Shown: positions 46,801 through 61,800, counted from the first letter of the stretch. The stretch: 64,000 nucleotides of DNA from Tyto alba (GCF_018691265.1 NW_024881300.1:1259046-1323045), one strand, 5' to 3'. Notes: generated by a model not told the origin, from the letters alone. A program made the numbers and translations.

Positions 46801-49800
46801 GTGACTTACCGTTTCTGATTCTTCCAGGTCTTGTATGTGATGGAGCTGATGCAGAACCAAGAGGAGGGTAAAGCTTACTTCAGCTCCATCTCAGAGTTCC
46901 TCCTTACCCACCCAGTCCTAAGCTTTGGCATCCAGGCAGTGAGCCGCTGTCGGTTAAGGCACACCGAAGTGCTCCCAGCGGAAGAGGAAAATGACAACTT
47001 GAGTGTAGGTAGGTGGTGAAGAGAATTTGCCTGCTATGAGATGGGGATATCTTTCTTGACTGTCTTTCTCGTGGAAGGCTGGCTTTCTTTTAGTCTGTAT
47101 GAAGTACATCCTGTGCAGCTAGATTGCTTCAGAGAAGCACAGTGGAGTTGGATACAAGGGACCTCTGGAAATCTCTGGTCCAGCCTGCTGCTTGAAATAG
47201 GGCTATTACTGGTGGTAGATTGGGGCACCTGTGGCTTCATCTAGTTGCATGTTGAAGGCCCCCAAACATGACGTTTCTGGCTCTTCTCTGGTGCCCTGTC
47301 CTAGGGCTGCACCCTTTCCTAAAGAAAATGTGTTGCTAATATCCAGCCTGGACCTCCCAACCCAGATTGTGGCCGTTGTTCCTTACCACACAGAAACTCC
47401 ACTGAGGTGTTTCTGTTATTAAAAAAAAACATTCCAGGGCTGTGAGAGGTGAAGTGAGGTAAGTGGTGGTTTGGTTAAGGTACGAGCTTAGCTGCTTGGT
47501 ATCAGCTGTGATGCTTTTGCGATTGCATAGTGTCACTGCCCGAGCGGAACGCGGGGGACATCTTCCTCTGGCAGCACAGGGCTGAGTCCCTCCCAGCACA
47601 GGAGCTTCCAAGGGTTCCTGGAAGAACTGGCAGGATGTATTTCTGTCTCTGCTTGTCTGAGTAAACTCTGTGTAGTTAAACATCAGAAGTGTGAGTGCGT
47701 GGTCTGAGAAACCAGCTGGCTGCTGCTGAATCATTCTGCCTGAGCTGTGACAGATGTGAGGACAGTACACCGTCTGAGTTGAAGGAAAAGGTGGGGTTCT
47801 TCTCCATTGTGTCTGGAAGTCATGTTGCCAAGCCACAAAGCATCTTGTAAGAGAGATGAACAGGTCACTCTTTTAGAGAAGAGACACGTGAGATGTCTTC
47901 TCTGTCTTACTACAATGAATATGATGGTGAATCCTGTGGAGAACTGTCCCATTCAAACATTCTGTGATCACTGCCTCTCTTAAATTGTTGGCTTGCTCCC
48001 GATCTCCTACTTTTCTGTCAGTAAAATTAGGAAAGATGCTTTGAGTAACATCAACATATTTACTGTTAGAAAGATTTCTGGGCTATCAGTACAGCTGTGT
48101 CATGTGCTTCCCTATGCCTGTTATTGTACATGACAACAACCTGAATTAACTATTATTGATGATATTTGTGCCATATTGCTCTGAAATGCAGAAGCAAAAA
48201 AATGATAGGCACATGTAGCAAGTCAGAAGCAGACAGGGACTGAAACTTCAGGTCCCTGATTGGTGCTCAGATAATTGGGACAATTTGCATATGAATGCCT
48301 AATACATGTTTTTTAACAGGGAATTAAGTTTATCTCTTCTACTCGGCCTCCTTAGCTATCTTAGCAGTGAGACCAATACAGGTGTTGGGTGAATGTTGTC
48401 AGTGCTGGCTGATGGGAAGTTACTGCAGAGCCCTTCATAGCAATAGTTGTACAGCCAGGAAGGATGATTGAGCCGCAGTCCGAACATCTGTACAATATAA
48501 GCTAGTCTGTGTCTTTTAAAATATATCCAACCAGTCACTTAAGTAGCCAGAACAAATTGCTGGCAGTTCCATACCTCAGCTTCTTGCTCTTTACTTTATA
48601 TATATTTTTTAACTCTTCCTTGAGGATTGTTTGGCTGGATTAGAGCAAACTTGATTGCTCTCACATTGGAAAAGTAAAAGGAGTGTAAGATACACTTTCC
48701 CTTAACAGGATAAATCCACCTCTGGAGCGGGGAGGTGATGAAGCTGTATTGTGGTGGTTTGCTGCTGCTGGTTCACCTGCTATGATGTTTTTCTAATATT
48801 TTGTCTGCAGTTTCCATCCCACTTCATGTTTTACTTTTGTCTTACTTCCAGAAGGTGCTCAGGGACCTGGGGCTGTTGAATCAGCAGCAGGCGTGCTGAT
48901 AAAACTCTTCTGTGTGCACACCAAGTGAGTATGTGTAGCAGCTACCATGGGCAGCTGTCTATGGTTACCCTGATCCTGTACTGACCTGTAGAAAGTTAAC
49001 GTACCAATTCCTTTTGTTCATAACAAAAACTACTTGGACCCAACAGAAACTTCTAGCTGTGGTGTGTTCACTGTGGCCTTACCACGAAGTAGCACTGCAC
49101 GGTGCTGTGGCAAGGTAGTATTTTTGTTGCTATGAGTTCACAGTGACTTAAAAGTTGTTTTCCAGCACTTACACATGAGCACATCTCCCCAGTACCCTGG
49201 GTGCCAGAACTGAGTGGCACAGCTGAATGAGGATCAGTTTCTGCTGCTGTCACAGGCAGAAAACACTGAAGTGTATTTCAGGGGAATCGGTTTCATCAAG
49301 AGGAATCTTCTAAACATTAGACTTCTCATGGCGATTCGTAAAATGATCAGAGATGCTTGTTTTTCAGGGCCCTGCAGGATGTGCAGATTAGATTCCAGCC
49401 TCTTCACAGTCCTGACACGAGCGCATCCATGCCTTCCCATGGCTCTCATGAAGAATTTGGTGAGCATTTGTATTCAGTTGCTCTTCAGTGTTGCTGAGCC
49501 TTTAAAGGTTGTTGGGGAGGGGACAGCAGGAGGGCAGCTTTGGGTGCGTCTTTAATAGAGTGGTGTCATTGTGTAAAGGATCCTGAATACGGACTGGCTG
49601 TGAAGCAGGCCACTTGATTAGAGCCCGGTGTGAGTATGGAGCATGAGGACACGTTAGGCTAGGAGCGCTAACGCTTTGTGCATGCTTGAGTTCACCTTGC
49701 TAGGTGATCTAGCATTTGTGTCAGAAACCTGACTTTTGTTTCTTGTCAGGCAGGAGAGGTTACAGTGGCACCAGGGCTTTGGGAGTGAAGGGGACAGGGC

Positions 49801-52800
49801 TGTGTGCAGTGTGCTCTTTCACCATTCTGGGCTGTGGCTGTTAAAACTGGCCTTGCATTTAGGGAAGAAAGGGAGCTTGGATCCCTTATTATCAAAGCCT
49901 GATAACATCCACTCTTTAGTATGCAAAGAGTAAGCGTAACACAGGATTTGCCTTGCCCTGAGCCTTGATTAGGATGTTGCAGGGGTTTTGCTTGTTCTTT
50001 TTGGAAACTGTTACGGCTGACAATGGCATAAGTTCATACTTTACGGAATTAAAGCTTTAGCTTTTGGGGCAAGTTCCTGTAAATTGATTTGTATTTCTCC
50101 CTTTAAAGCCTTTCCAGACCACATGGCTGATCTAAGCACAGAAGGGCTGGGATCTGAAAAAGGATCGGTGCATGGCTCTCAACCAGACCTGCGGCGTATT
50201 GCTGATCTGCCTGTGCCAGCAGACTTCCTTTCTCTCTCAAATGATGCCAAACCTAAGCTGATGACCCCAGATGCATTCATGACACCCAGTTCATCTCTTC
50301 AACAGGTAACCAGAGAGCAGCACTGTTTATTGTGGGTACAAAGGGTGCGTTTGGATTTTGATACTTCTGGGAACTTTTTCCAGGCAGTAGCGACTCTGAT
50401 AGGCTATGCTAGCTGAATGCAGAGCACACAGGAAACTCTGTGCACATAACCAAACTGAGTAAAGACACTCTGGCACATCTAAAATGCTAAGCTAGCCTAA
50501 GCTTGTGTTGCAGGTGCTGCGTTTAACTGCAGAACTGCTGATGTAGCTGTGTTGTGTAGAAATACAGGTTTGCTAAATCTAGGCTGGGAAGCTGCCCTTA
50601 CTGGTTTACACACATTGTTTGGGGTTGTGATAGAACTATAATGGAAGAAAATATGCCGTGTCTGCACATCCTGCCTGATGGGATCCTGTGGGAATGCATG
50701 TCTGATGGGATCAGGTGGGTAGATGGGCCTGTAACATCTTCTGCATGAGATCTGCAAATCGGTGATCTAGTAGCTCAGTGGGTTTTTTTTGTATCTGACA
50801 CAGCAGGCCTTAACTTGTTCAGAAGACAAGACTTGTGTGTTTGCTCCAAGGTTTTCGATATCAGGAAGCATGTGAAGCATTCCTTGGGATTTGGTGATCT
50901 CTGTAAAGGACAGCAAAGTGTCTTGGTAAAGAGCTATAAGCATGCATTTACTCCTCAGTGAGTTCCTGAGCTCTGATGGAGCAGTCAGAAAACATATAAT
51001 TCCTCCCAATGCTCTGTCACATGTGCGTGGCCAGGAGTGTTGCATCACACACCACTGGGTCCTGCTGGGCATTTCTAGAGGCTGTCTGGCACTGACAGTG
51101 TGTATCCGTGTGACTCAGTGCAGGTTTTTGCTGCCCCTTTTTGGTTATGCCGACAAGGAGAAGTGCAGGAGCTTGCTGTTTCTTGGCCACTCTGCCTCCA
51201 AGTGTCATATGTTAGTCTTAAACCCACTCAGATATTCTTGCTTTATAGCCTGCTTCTGTGCCTTTGTACTGAATCTCTGTACTGAACTTTTGACTGTGTA
51301 GTTTTCTCTGTGTGCTTTTAGAATGGGAGTAGACATACATTAAAAAGTATTTTTAGAAGTGTGCCCTGTAAGAAAAGTGATCTGCAACTTAATTACAAGG
51401 TGTGGATTTCACTGGTGAGAGGCTGTGTTGTTGTGTTTCCTCCACCTTCCTGTGAGAAATTGTCAGCAGTTATTTGCTGTGCTGGTACAGTTTTTACAAT
51501 CAAGGAGGAGAGAGTTTGTGAGTAGCACTCCACGTACACAGCCTGAGGCAGGGCTTCCCCCTCCAAGGGAGGAACATGGGGTTGTCACCACAGCTTGAAC
51601 ATGTACTGGAGGAGACTGGATGAGGATGGACAGCACAGGGAGATGTGCAGAAATGGAGTTCATGCTGAGTTGACTAACATGAGAGCACCACACTGGGGCT
51701 TTCTCTCTTTGGGGAGGAAAGAATAAATTAAATTTCTCCAAAATGTTTTGATGTTGCTGGCAAAGTCGCTGAGTGCAGGAGTTAAATTTGTGCCTGAGGG
51801 TGGGTAGCCTTCCCAATGCAGAGATGTCCCAAGGGAGCAGAGAGAAGCACATACTGTTTGCTGCAAGGAGCAGCTCAATCTTCAGTTTAAACTTGGCTTT
51901 TGACTGCAGCCCATTTCATGGCAGGCTTTTTCCTGCTGGCACCAGCACCCAGGAGCAGCGTAGGGTGGACACAACCTTGAGTTTAGCTCAATCTCTGCTC
52001 TCTACCATAAGCAGTGTCAAGCATAAGAAGCTTGGCTACACCAGGATTCCCAGCTGGGTACTTGTGTTCTCTGTAGGTGTTTCCTCACAGCCAGAAGCAG
52101 CAGTGGGGGCCTGCACTCTGCTCTTTACTGCTAGCCCGCTACCTAGGCGAGCAATACCTCCTGTGCATCAGAGCATTCTACTTCCATGTATCTGTAGTGC
52201 AGCACCTAAACCCCATCCAGACTCTGACCTCCCTAGTGGCAACGGACCTTGACAAGAGCAGTCTAGCTCAAAGAACAAAATGGGGATCTGGTGCATAGCC
52301 CTGCAGAATACTACTTTGTATTGGGAGAGCAACTGTTCAATAAAAACAGTCATGGTTCGTGTGATGAGGCTGTGTTGGGTCTTGCCTTTGACCAGCACCA
52401 GAGCACCCTAGCAGTACAATTCAACCTATTTTTTTTTTTCCTATTTTCTCTTCAACAAAGACTCTTCAGGAGTTCTTCTGGAGCCAGCATTCTTCAGTTC
52501 TGCTGTCGGACTCTTCTGTCACATCCTGACTGCTGTGTATTTTCTTATAGATCACCGTATCTCCAGGCAGCAGCGTCAGTTCCCTGACTGCAGTCACAGC
52601 CATGAGTAGCACTTCTGTCACAGATGCCTCCATGCCCAGGTAAATAGTGCCTGTATTAAATAATATATATATATCTGCAGCTGAGCTGATACGGTCCTTC
52701 AGGGTGGTGCAGAGCTGTAGTGTGTCTTGTAGGAGAGGAGATATAACCAGAGATGGAAACTCTGCTGAGTCCCAACATCCCTATGTGGGCAACTGCATCT

Positions 52801-55800
52801 CTCGTGCAGCTTGGAGCATGCCTGTTGTCATCCAAGGGGCCACCAGTAGTGTTTCATTTGTGCCTACTAGGGATTCTCTTATTGCATCTCAGTTTTGTTG
52901 CTTTACATGCTTCTCCCAAAGGGCTGTCATTGTTTACAGGTAAGAGAACACTGCAGCCACCAAGGACGAGGATATAATTGGGACTATTAGGAAAATCTTA
53001 CTACTGTAGTGGTGGGTTGGGCTGCATAACAGGTGAAAACTTAAATTCTGTGAGCTGGGAAAAGGACAAAGACCTGTCCTGTAGTGTTCTGTTTTTTCCT
53101 AAACTCTACAGCACACACTGAAGATATAACTAGCCCCTTCTCTCATTGACCCCTCGAAGTCTAAGAGGTTATGATGTCCCTTTGTTGTGTTTTTTTGGTT
53201 TTGGTTTTTTTTTTTGGCTCCACTTGATCTTTCTTTGGAATGTATGAAGACTAGGAGATGCAGGTGCTAGTTGACAGGGAGTAGCTGACCACTGTGGAAG
53301 GAGCTAGGGCTTGGAGAACACTAGTGAAGTTTAGGTTGGGCTCCTCCACTGACCCGTGGATCCCATCTCCCTGAGTGTTTCATACAGATCTGTATCATTA
53401 GGTTGGCCTGATTTGTTTGGGTCTCTGTTTTCTGCAGGCCATCGGAAGACTTGACTGTGAGTCCCAAGATGCAGCTGGACACCAGCCTCACGCTGAGTAG
53501 CAGTAGCAGCAGTCTCCAGACTAGTCCTAGGAGCCATTCCGTTCTTATCCCAGGCCTCCCTGACAAGCTAACACCAAAGGCACCTGTTCCAGTAAGGCTC
53601 CAAATGCTGCTCCCTTCCTTCTCTTCGTGGGCCAAGGAACCTCTTTCTATGGGCCTATACAAGCTGAGATTACACTTATTTGGATAGTAACAGGGCCAGG
53701 GTCTGCCCTTCGGAAAACACAGCTGCTGGCACATATCTGAAGCCAGGTTTACCTGTGTTAATGGAACCTGACCTTGCCTAAAACAGCATGTCTCTGAAAA
53801 CTAGAGACAGCTCTAGCTGTCACTATCACAGTGGTTGGAAATGGTCAGCCTTTGTATTAGGAGACAGTGCTCCCTGGAAAGGTTTTGTCTTCCTTGCTGG
53901 TCTTACAGGTCTGAAACAATCATTTCCTGGCCCTAAATTTTTTCTTTCCAGGCGTGATGTAAAACAGATTTACAACCAAAGCTTGATATTGAAATAAGCT
54001 TTCAGTCCAGGAGATACTCAGTGTTAAAACTAACTTTTTCCCCTCAAAGAGAAGGGATCCTAGAGCAGAGCAGAGAGTTAGAACCGGTGTTAAGTTTTCT
54101 TTTGAAACTGTTGAAGCTGGCTTAAGTGTGCTGTTAGCCCAGCTGGGAGCCCATTACAAGTCTTGGGGCCCTTCTCCATCTATTGAACAGAGTGTGAGCA
54201 CAGGGATCACATGAGGAAAAGATATACAGCTGGCTGTTTCTAGAGGTGGCTGGTACCAGGGGTTCTTGGGGTGTTTCTGCATTACCCTGAAGGCTCTTGC
54301 TTGATATTTTTGTTTTGGTTTGTTTTTTTTTTTTTTTAATTAAGGTCACACCAGGAAACTCCTCTCTAGCACTGGAACTGCAGGAGGTGGAGCCCTTGGT
54401 GGTGCCCCAGGCTTCTCCAACCCGCGAGCGCTCGCCAGATGTCATTTCCTCTGCTTCCACAGCCATGTCCCAAGATATCCCAGAGATTGCTTCCGAGACC
54501 TTGCAGCGCAGCTTCGCGGCAGCTCCATCTGGGCTCCCCGCAGAGGTGCTGGAGCCCAGTCATCACGCAGACAGTATGGCATCCGCTGCCTCAGCCTTGC
54601 ATCTGCTGTCTCCGAGGAACCGGCACAATTCAGAACACAGCCACCACTCTTTGGACATGCCTCCAGTGGAGGTGGACAGACTGAATGCTCCATCGTTACT
54701 AGAGACTGCTTTAACTCAGGAAAATGCATCTTCTGACAGTGTTGTGAGTCAGCCTTGGCCAGCAGCTCCTGACATAACCAGAGAAACCAGGAACAGCATG
54801 GCAGACAGGTAATCACTTGGGTTTGTCTTGCTTTGAGCAATTTCATTGCACTTGCCAGATTGCTAGCTTGGTGAAGAGCTCTTAGGTTGTGATTAGACCA
54901 GAGCAGTTCTTCGTCTTTCCTTTCCTTAAAGGAGCTGATGATTCAACCTTCCTGTGTGCTTGGTCTGTGTGTGCTGTGTCCTGAACTTCCTAGGCCAGCT
55001 CTAACAACTTATGTTTTCTAATACCCCTTGCAGCATAAAGGTGTTCTCTGTTAAGAATGTGAAAAGTGTACTTTATTGGCTTTCATGTTCACCTGGGAAT
55101 GGAGACTTGAGATGGGATTTTTTTTTTTTTTTTGTACTCTGGAAATAAAATCAGTATAAGATAAATCCTGCCCTGGGTCATGCATTCCTGCATGCTTTTA
55201 TTGAAAAGAATCAATTAGCACATAATTGACACGGGTTTGGTTATAAGTTAATTGTATATCTCTCCTAGAATTGGCTCTGTGCAGGTAGCATTATAAAAAA
55301 GTACTTCCAAAGTCAGGAAATTAATGACAATGTGTCTGTGAAGCAGGCAAGCAGAATGGGGCAACATCACATACACCTGCTTACCAGGAGCAAGCCATCA
55401 TGCTGTGAGCCATGCTAGGTTTCATCACAGAATTACTGTCCCTGTCTTCTAGTAAGACAGGAAGAGCAAGTTGCACCTAGCATCTCCTGGGCCTGTCTAG
55501 GCCAGAGCTGCATGCACCATGAGGGTCTGCAAACACCTTCCTTTTCAACAGGCAGAGCAGAGAGTGTCAGTGTTGTCCCTCAAACTATCCAGGGCTGTTC
55601 TGTCCCACGAGAATTTCAAGGGAAAGGCCTCACCTTGTGCCTCCACGCCTGAGGATGCTGCTTCAGGAAACAGTCTCAGTTCTGATGGCTCTGGGGAGGA
55701 CACTGAGGTTGTGTCTCTACGCGGTGTTTTTGCTTTTGCTCGTAATTTGAAGTTGAGAAAATACTTATATAGGAGTTTGCAACTCCCCTCAATCCCACTC

Positions 55801-58800
55801 TGTCTTTGAATTCTTCAGGATTTCACATATCAGAGTATCAGATATCTCTGGATCCGAGATATTACACTTGCACATCAATGTAACTTTTTTTTTTGACATT
55901 CCAGTTCAGTCAAGCCATCAGCCTACATGAAAGTAACAAATGCTCACTTCTGTTTGAAGATTTTCCTGCACACTGAATTCAAAGAGACCTAATTTATGGC
56001 TTAGGAGCATGTGTAATTTGCTTTCAGAACCTTTGTGAAACACAGACTGGATTCACTGTTGCTATTCTGTTCCATCTGGTAGAGTTAACCCATCAAATTG
56101 GCACATCTCCCTCTGTGTGCTCCTCAGACACTTGGAAGATCTGAGAAGCACTGAGTTTTGCCCTGGTGATCAGTATGACTTGAGGAAAAACAAACCCAAG
56201 ATGATGCTATTCACTGAAGTATACATTTTGAGTAGGGGCTCACCGGTCTTGCGTGAATGTCTGTTGGGAGATTGTTCTTGGTTAGTGCCTGAGGCATAGC
56301 TGAGCTGCTTCTCCCGTCTTAAGACCACCCAGAAAAACGCATGGAGAAGGTTTGAGTGGTTCATGCTTCTAAACAACACTTGCTGCTCTCTGGATCTGTG
56401 GAGATAAGTGTGGGGTTTTGTCTGGTTTAGACCTGTCAGGATCTCTCATGAGAAGTGGAGTGAACAAATATCCAAGCTGAAAGAGACTTTCATGATTTTA
56501 TTTTTTTTTTTCCCCCCCTCTAGCCCAAGGGATGAGGTTGAAGAAAAGCACAAGAGCTCTTCCTATCATCGACACAGCTACCACCTGCTGCAGCATGACA
56601 GCCAGGATGCTAGTGCCGAGCAAAGGTACCAGAGTGCTCAGCCCCCTCTCTCGCCCTGCATGGACTCAGTTCAGGCTGCATTTGTGCTTCTGTCCCCAGC
56701 AAGCCTTCACGTGTGGGGTGAATGTCTTTGCTTTGTCTCCTGACTTAATGTGTATATGCAGTCCAGCTTCTGTAATGTTCTGATGACTTCAGCTGATGAT
56801 GACATCGGCCTCTGGGCATTGTCCAATTTACTGTCTGTAGGGAAAGGTTTGACTGTGCTGCTCCTAAGGGCACGGACCAAACTTGGTTTAATTACCAGTG
56901 AAAACCTGTTAAGGATCAGTTTCAAAATAGTGTGCCTTAGATAACATAGCGAGGGTACCTCAGGAGTTAGGTTCTTGCTTTTGACACCTTTGCTCCCTCG
57001 TGAGCCCCACCCTAAAGCTCCGTGGGCACATTCTGTGGTGCCTGGCGAGCTCAGCCCTGTTTGACAGCTGAGGGTTCATTCAGAATCCATATTCAGACTG
57101 AAACGTGCAGCCTGTATTGGATGGCTCGTCAGCAGCAGAAAGACTCCAAGGCACTGAGGATCACATGCTTCCTAGGCTCAGCCTGATGCACTGAGGATCA
57201 CATGCTTCCTAGGCTCAGCCTGATGCTCCTCTGCTCCTGCAATACTTGCTGTGTTACGTGCTTTCTGTCTGTAAAGCTCTAAGGATATGCTGTGCTTGGG
57301 TTTCCCTTCTGGGTCGGCGTCGCATCCTAGGGCTCCTGTGCCAGTGTGTGGATGTGGTAAGAACAAGCATCTCTCCGCCACGCTGCCTGAACTACAGTGG
57401 TCCCTAATGCAGAGACCCTTCAAGTCTTGCTGTTTAGCGCTTGAGCTCAGCCTGAGCAGACCCAGATCAAAACAGAGCAGCACGTGCTGGGCTCTGTAGA
57501 GGTCTCTGTGTTAAAGATCAAGGTGGCGGGTGTCCTCAGCTGCGTGACTCTGGCCGTGTGTGGATGAAGAGCAGAGTGTGAATCCCCTCCCATTAGTAAA
57601 GGCTAACACTGTCCGGTATTGCAAGTGATGTCCTCTCCCCTGCTGTTCCTTCGTAGTGACCATGATGATGAAGTTGCAAGCTTGGCTTCTACATCAGGTG
57701 GATTTGGTGCCAAAGCGTCTACGCAGAGGCTGCCTGTAAAGGACTGGAAAGCCAAGGCATCCCCTCGGGCTTCCCCAAAGCTAAAGCGGAAGGGCAAGAA
57801 AGATGACGGGTACGCTGGGCTTGCTGGAATACAGGTGGCTGTGGGAGCAGCTGTGCAGGGCCACAACCTGACGTAGCCGTAGCGGCGAGACCAGGGTCTG
57901 AGGCTGGGCAGTGGCCAAGTGCTCCCAGCCCTCGCCCCATTTTGCAAATGGCAGTGACCCCACAGAAAGTGTCGCTGGTTACACAGACACTGACTGCCAC
58001 TCAGGGGTGTGGGAGTAGGCTCCGCACCACTCAATCCAAAATACAGCCTGGGCTTCAGAAGAGTGTGTGGGAGGTCAATTGCACGTTGTAGGGGGACACT
58101 GGATCCGTTTGCTGGTTTCAGTGAAGGCTTCATTGGAACTGTGACACTATGAGTGTAGCTTAATGTGGCCTCCATTTCTGGTTGGCTGCTGAACGCTGGC
58201 ACAGTGCCCTTGTTCAACAATATCTATCGTTTGGTACCTGCTTGCTGCTTTTATGTGTTTCTAAACGTGCCTATATGAATGTCTGGTGAATGAAAATTGA
58301 TGACTAGAAAGGTCTGCTCGTGGCAAATTGGACCAACCTGTCCGCATTAATGCGAGGAGAGCAGCACAGCTTCTGCACAAGGCTCTCTTTTCTTCTTGTG
58401 TTCCCATAGCTCCGTGATTTGAATCTCTGGCTGTGCAGATTACAACAAAGATGGGCTATGGCATTAAGTTTCTGGCTGTGGTCCTCTACTGTGCCACGCA
58501 GAAGCCCTTAGCCTCAGAAGTGCCTTTTATGTTTCCTGCCTCTGTCCTTTTAAAATTGCTGAATGGATGCTGTCTGGGAAAAGCAAATGTTTACTTTCCT
58601 TCTGGTAGCGTATGAATATTCATAGATTTGTGACTTTGATGGAGACATGCAATATTAGTGGCTCAGTTCAGTGTTTATTCTGCTGTATATGCTGGAGGGC
58701 ATCACTAGTTTCATCACCTTGAGAGCTGAAATCCTTCTAGATGATTTGCAGCTCATTAATTCTGTATTAAAAAAATGGGTACTTTGTTTTCTTTTGTAAA

Positions 58801-61800
58801 ATGTCAGGAGACCTTCAAAGCTGTTTGGCAAAGCTTTCCCTGGCTTTGAATTTGGACAAAACTAAAAAATCAGTGTGTATTGTTCTTTGTAATAGTCCTC
58901 ATTAAGATTTGGTTCAGATCTTCTCCCTGCGAAGGGATCAGTCTGTAAAACACTTCAAGGCCTGTGGATAGTGCCAACGATGGAGTCATAGTGCTGTAAG
59001 GACTGGGATTTCATCACCTTCCTGTCACTCTTCATGTTATATGAGGCAAAACGGAAGTATGAGCTGGAGTGTAAAATCTAAAGCAACCATAAAATGTGTG
59101 ATCTGTTTTGGCAGAAGACTGGGATAATAAGAGTAGTTAATTGACATAATTGGATTACTGCTTTTTTTTTTATTATTATTATTTCCAGGGATGTAAACCA
59201 GTCACCAAGATCATCTAACAACCAGGTGAGTCAGAGCTGTTCTGCAGTCCTTCCCAAGGGCATGATGCTTCAACTCTATTTACTGTCTTACTAAAGACCT
59301 GAGAGAAAGTTCATCCCAGTTCCTTGAAGTGCCACAGAAGTTCCTCCTGTGCCCGAGCAGGCTGAGACAGGGCTGCGCTTGTGCTTGGCATTGCTCTGAT
59401 CTCCGACTTGTGCAGCAGAGAAGGAGCTGCTCAGTGCTAGCCAGACTGATGGCTTCCTTCTCCCCTTTGCATATCCATGTGCATTTCTGTGTTCTCAAAA
59501 TCCCTGTATCATCCAAGACACTACCACTCATTTCCACTTCCCTGCTGAGATGGCTTACATGCAAAGTGTGTGTCACGGTCGGACTGGCCTGTTGGAATTT
59601 TTATCCCTGTTGATAGTACCTTCAGATCTGGCAAAAAATGCTCTCAGCCAAGTTGTGTACGCTTCTTACACTGCCCTTGACGTGTGTGCCTCCTTTAGAT
59701 ACTTCGAGCAGGTGAAGAGACAACAAACTATAGATGTATACTTCTCCAGTCGTTTGCTTATTCAGAAATAAGTGAAAGAGCTGAAAAAGTGCTCTGGGAA
59801 ACCCCCTTCGTACTCTACTGGTTGCACAGCTCTTTTCTTCGGTGTTTGAGGTTGTTATTTACATTCAGAGGCATAAACATTCTTTCTCAGTACCTGACCA
59901 AAAGTGAATAGGAACTGTTTTCTTCTGTTTTTTTAGATGCCAGAGCTTTGAAAAGAGTCTTGAATCTAAACAGTTGAGGATATTCTAAGCCACCATTTAT
60001 GAATTCCATGTGGAAACTTCGTGTACCTTTATCAGTTTATTTCTTGGGACAAAAGTCTTAGAAACAGGCATTAAGCTGGCCCTGCTTTTCTTCTTTAGGT
60101 GTTACACTTCAGTTGACCTAGTCAAGCTTTTTGCAGGTATTGACCTCGGATCCTGCTTGTCCTCTCCACGCACAGGTGTCACTGGAGTTCCAGGATGAGC
60201 TGATGTGCATATTGAGGAGCCAACAGCGGGAGCTCTCTGAGCTGCGTCAGAACCAGATGGAGCTGCTGCAGAGACTCACAGATCACCTTGATGCCATCCA
60301 GAGCTCCCTTATGGGCCACGTGGAGAGGGTGATGGACTCCCAGCAGGAGCAGGAGCGTATCCTTCTTTGCAAATGTTGCGTGGCAGTTAAGGATTGGAAG
60401 GCAGACTAGAGACATGAGGAAGGCCAAGAAAGTTTGAGGATTTTGATAGCGTGGGCCATAGGAGCAGTAAAATTAATTGCCTGGCTGCAGTATAACTATT
60501 TCAGTTCCTCTCGGTCCCTTTCTAAGAGCAAGAAACTCAGAAATAGAACAGAGAAGAACTGATACTTTTCCATGCCATTAAATCTTCTAGTTACTCATTA
60601 AGACCACAAATGCTGCAACACTGCAGTAGTCTAGAGGTGTACCTAATACATCATCCTACATCAGGCAGTGGCCACTTGCACAAGGGCAATTATGGGATGA
60701 TCCTTTCCTTCCTTTCCTCCTTAAGGCACGTCGGTACTTGCACCAAAAATAGCATCTGACTGCCATACAGCATAGCTGAATATAGAATGGAATTGTCTGT
60801 ACCCATATATACATGTGGTGGACCACAGGTCCCTTATGCATTGTCTGAGAAGTACTTTCTTTTGGTGTTTTCAAACCTGGTATCCAATTATTTTTATTGT
60901 ATTGTGAATAGTCAGTTCCTGTACCTATTTTGCTGCACTGAATTTGGTCATGTTCCCCAAACTGAGCAGCTCTAGCCCATTTCACGTCTGCAGCCACTCA
61001 ACTTCTCATGACATGACAATGATTTCTGTTTTCTCTATTAATTAGTCTTGGATTTTCCTTTTTGACCATCAGGCTGATATTTTCATAGATAATTCACATA
61101 GCTTTCTACTGAAGTTCGGAGTCTAGAGCCGTATTGTAGTACTAGAGTAATTTTTTGATATCTGCACTGAATTTTGTCAGCAGATGAATTGTCTTTTCAC
61201 TGTTCCGTTGGGGTTGTTGTTTTATGTGTTTGTTAAGACGTACATGCGTCTCAGAGTTTGTGCGTTGGCTCCTTCAAAGAGCTTGGATGCTTCATGAGGT
61301 ATGACTAGCTTTTATTAAGTCTTGGTTTGCTCCCGTTCATTGTATCACTTATGTCCACCAATTCCATCCTGTAGAAACTATTTACTGATTTGCTTTTTAT
61401 GGATATTGAGCTTCTTGGTTTCTTTAGTGGTTTTGGCTGGGATGGAGTTAATGTTCTTTGTAGCAGCTGGTATGGTGACCAACCTTGTTAACCACTGATG
61501 TTTTTGCTATTCCTAAACCCTGTCAAGGCCTTTTCTGTTTCTCACACTGCTCTACCAGCGAGCAGACTGGGGGGTGGGCAAGAAGTAGGGAGGGGACACA
61601 GCTGGGACAGGTGACCCCAGCTAACCAAAGGGACGTCCCATACCGTGTGACATGCTCAGCAGTAAAAGCTGGGGGAAAGGAGGAGGAAGAGGGGATGTTT
61701 GGAGTGATGGTGTTTGTCTTCCCAAGTCACTGTTCCGTGTGATGGAGCCGTGCTGTCCTGGGGATGGTTGAGCACCTGCCTGCCGATGGGAAGTGGTCAA

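Noticed and set aside
51773..52252. 159-codon plus-strand frame in EDC4 intron 15
   Set aside because: Lies between exons 15 and 16, which join in frame without it; no acceptor-donor pair in phase and no similarity to EDC4.
57603..58220. 205-codon minus-strand frame over EDC4 exon 20
   Set aside because: It is the antisense shadow of a real exon plus intron sequence.
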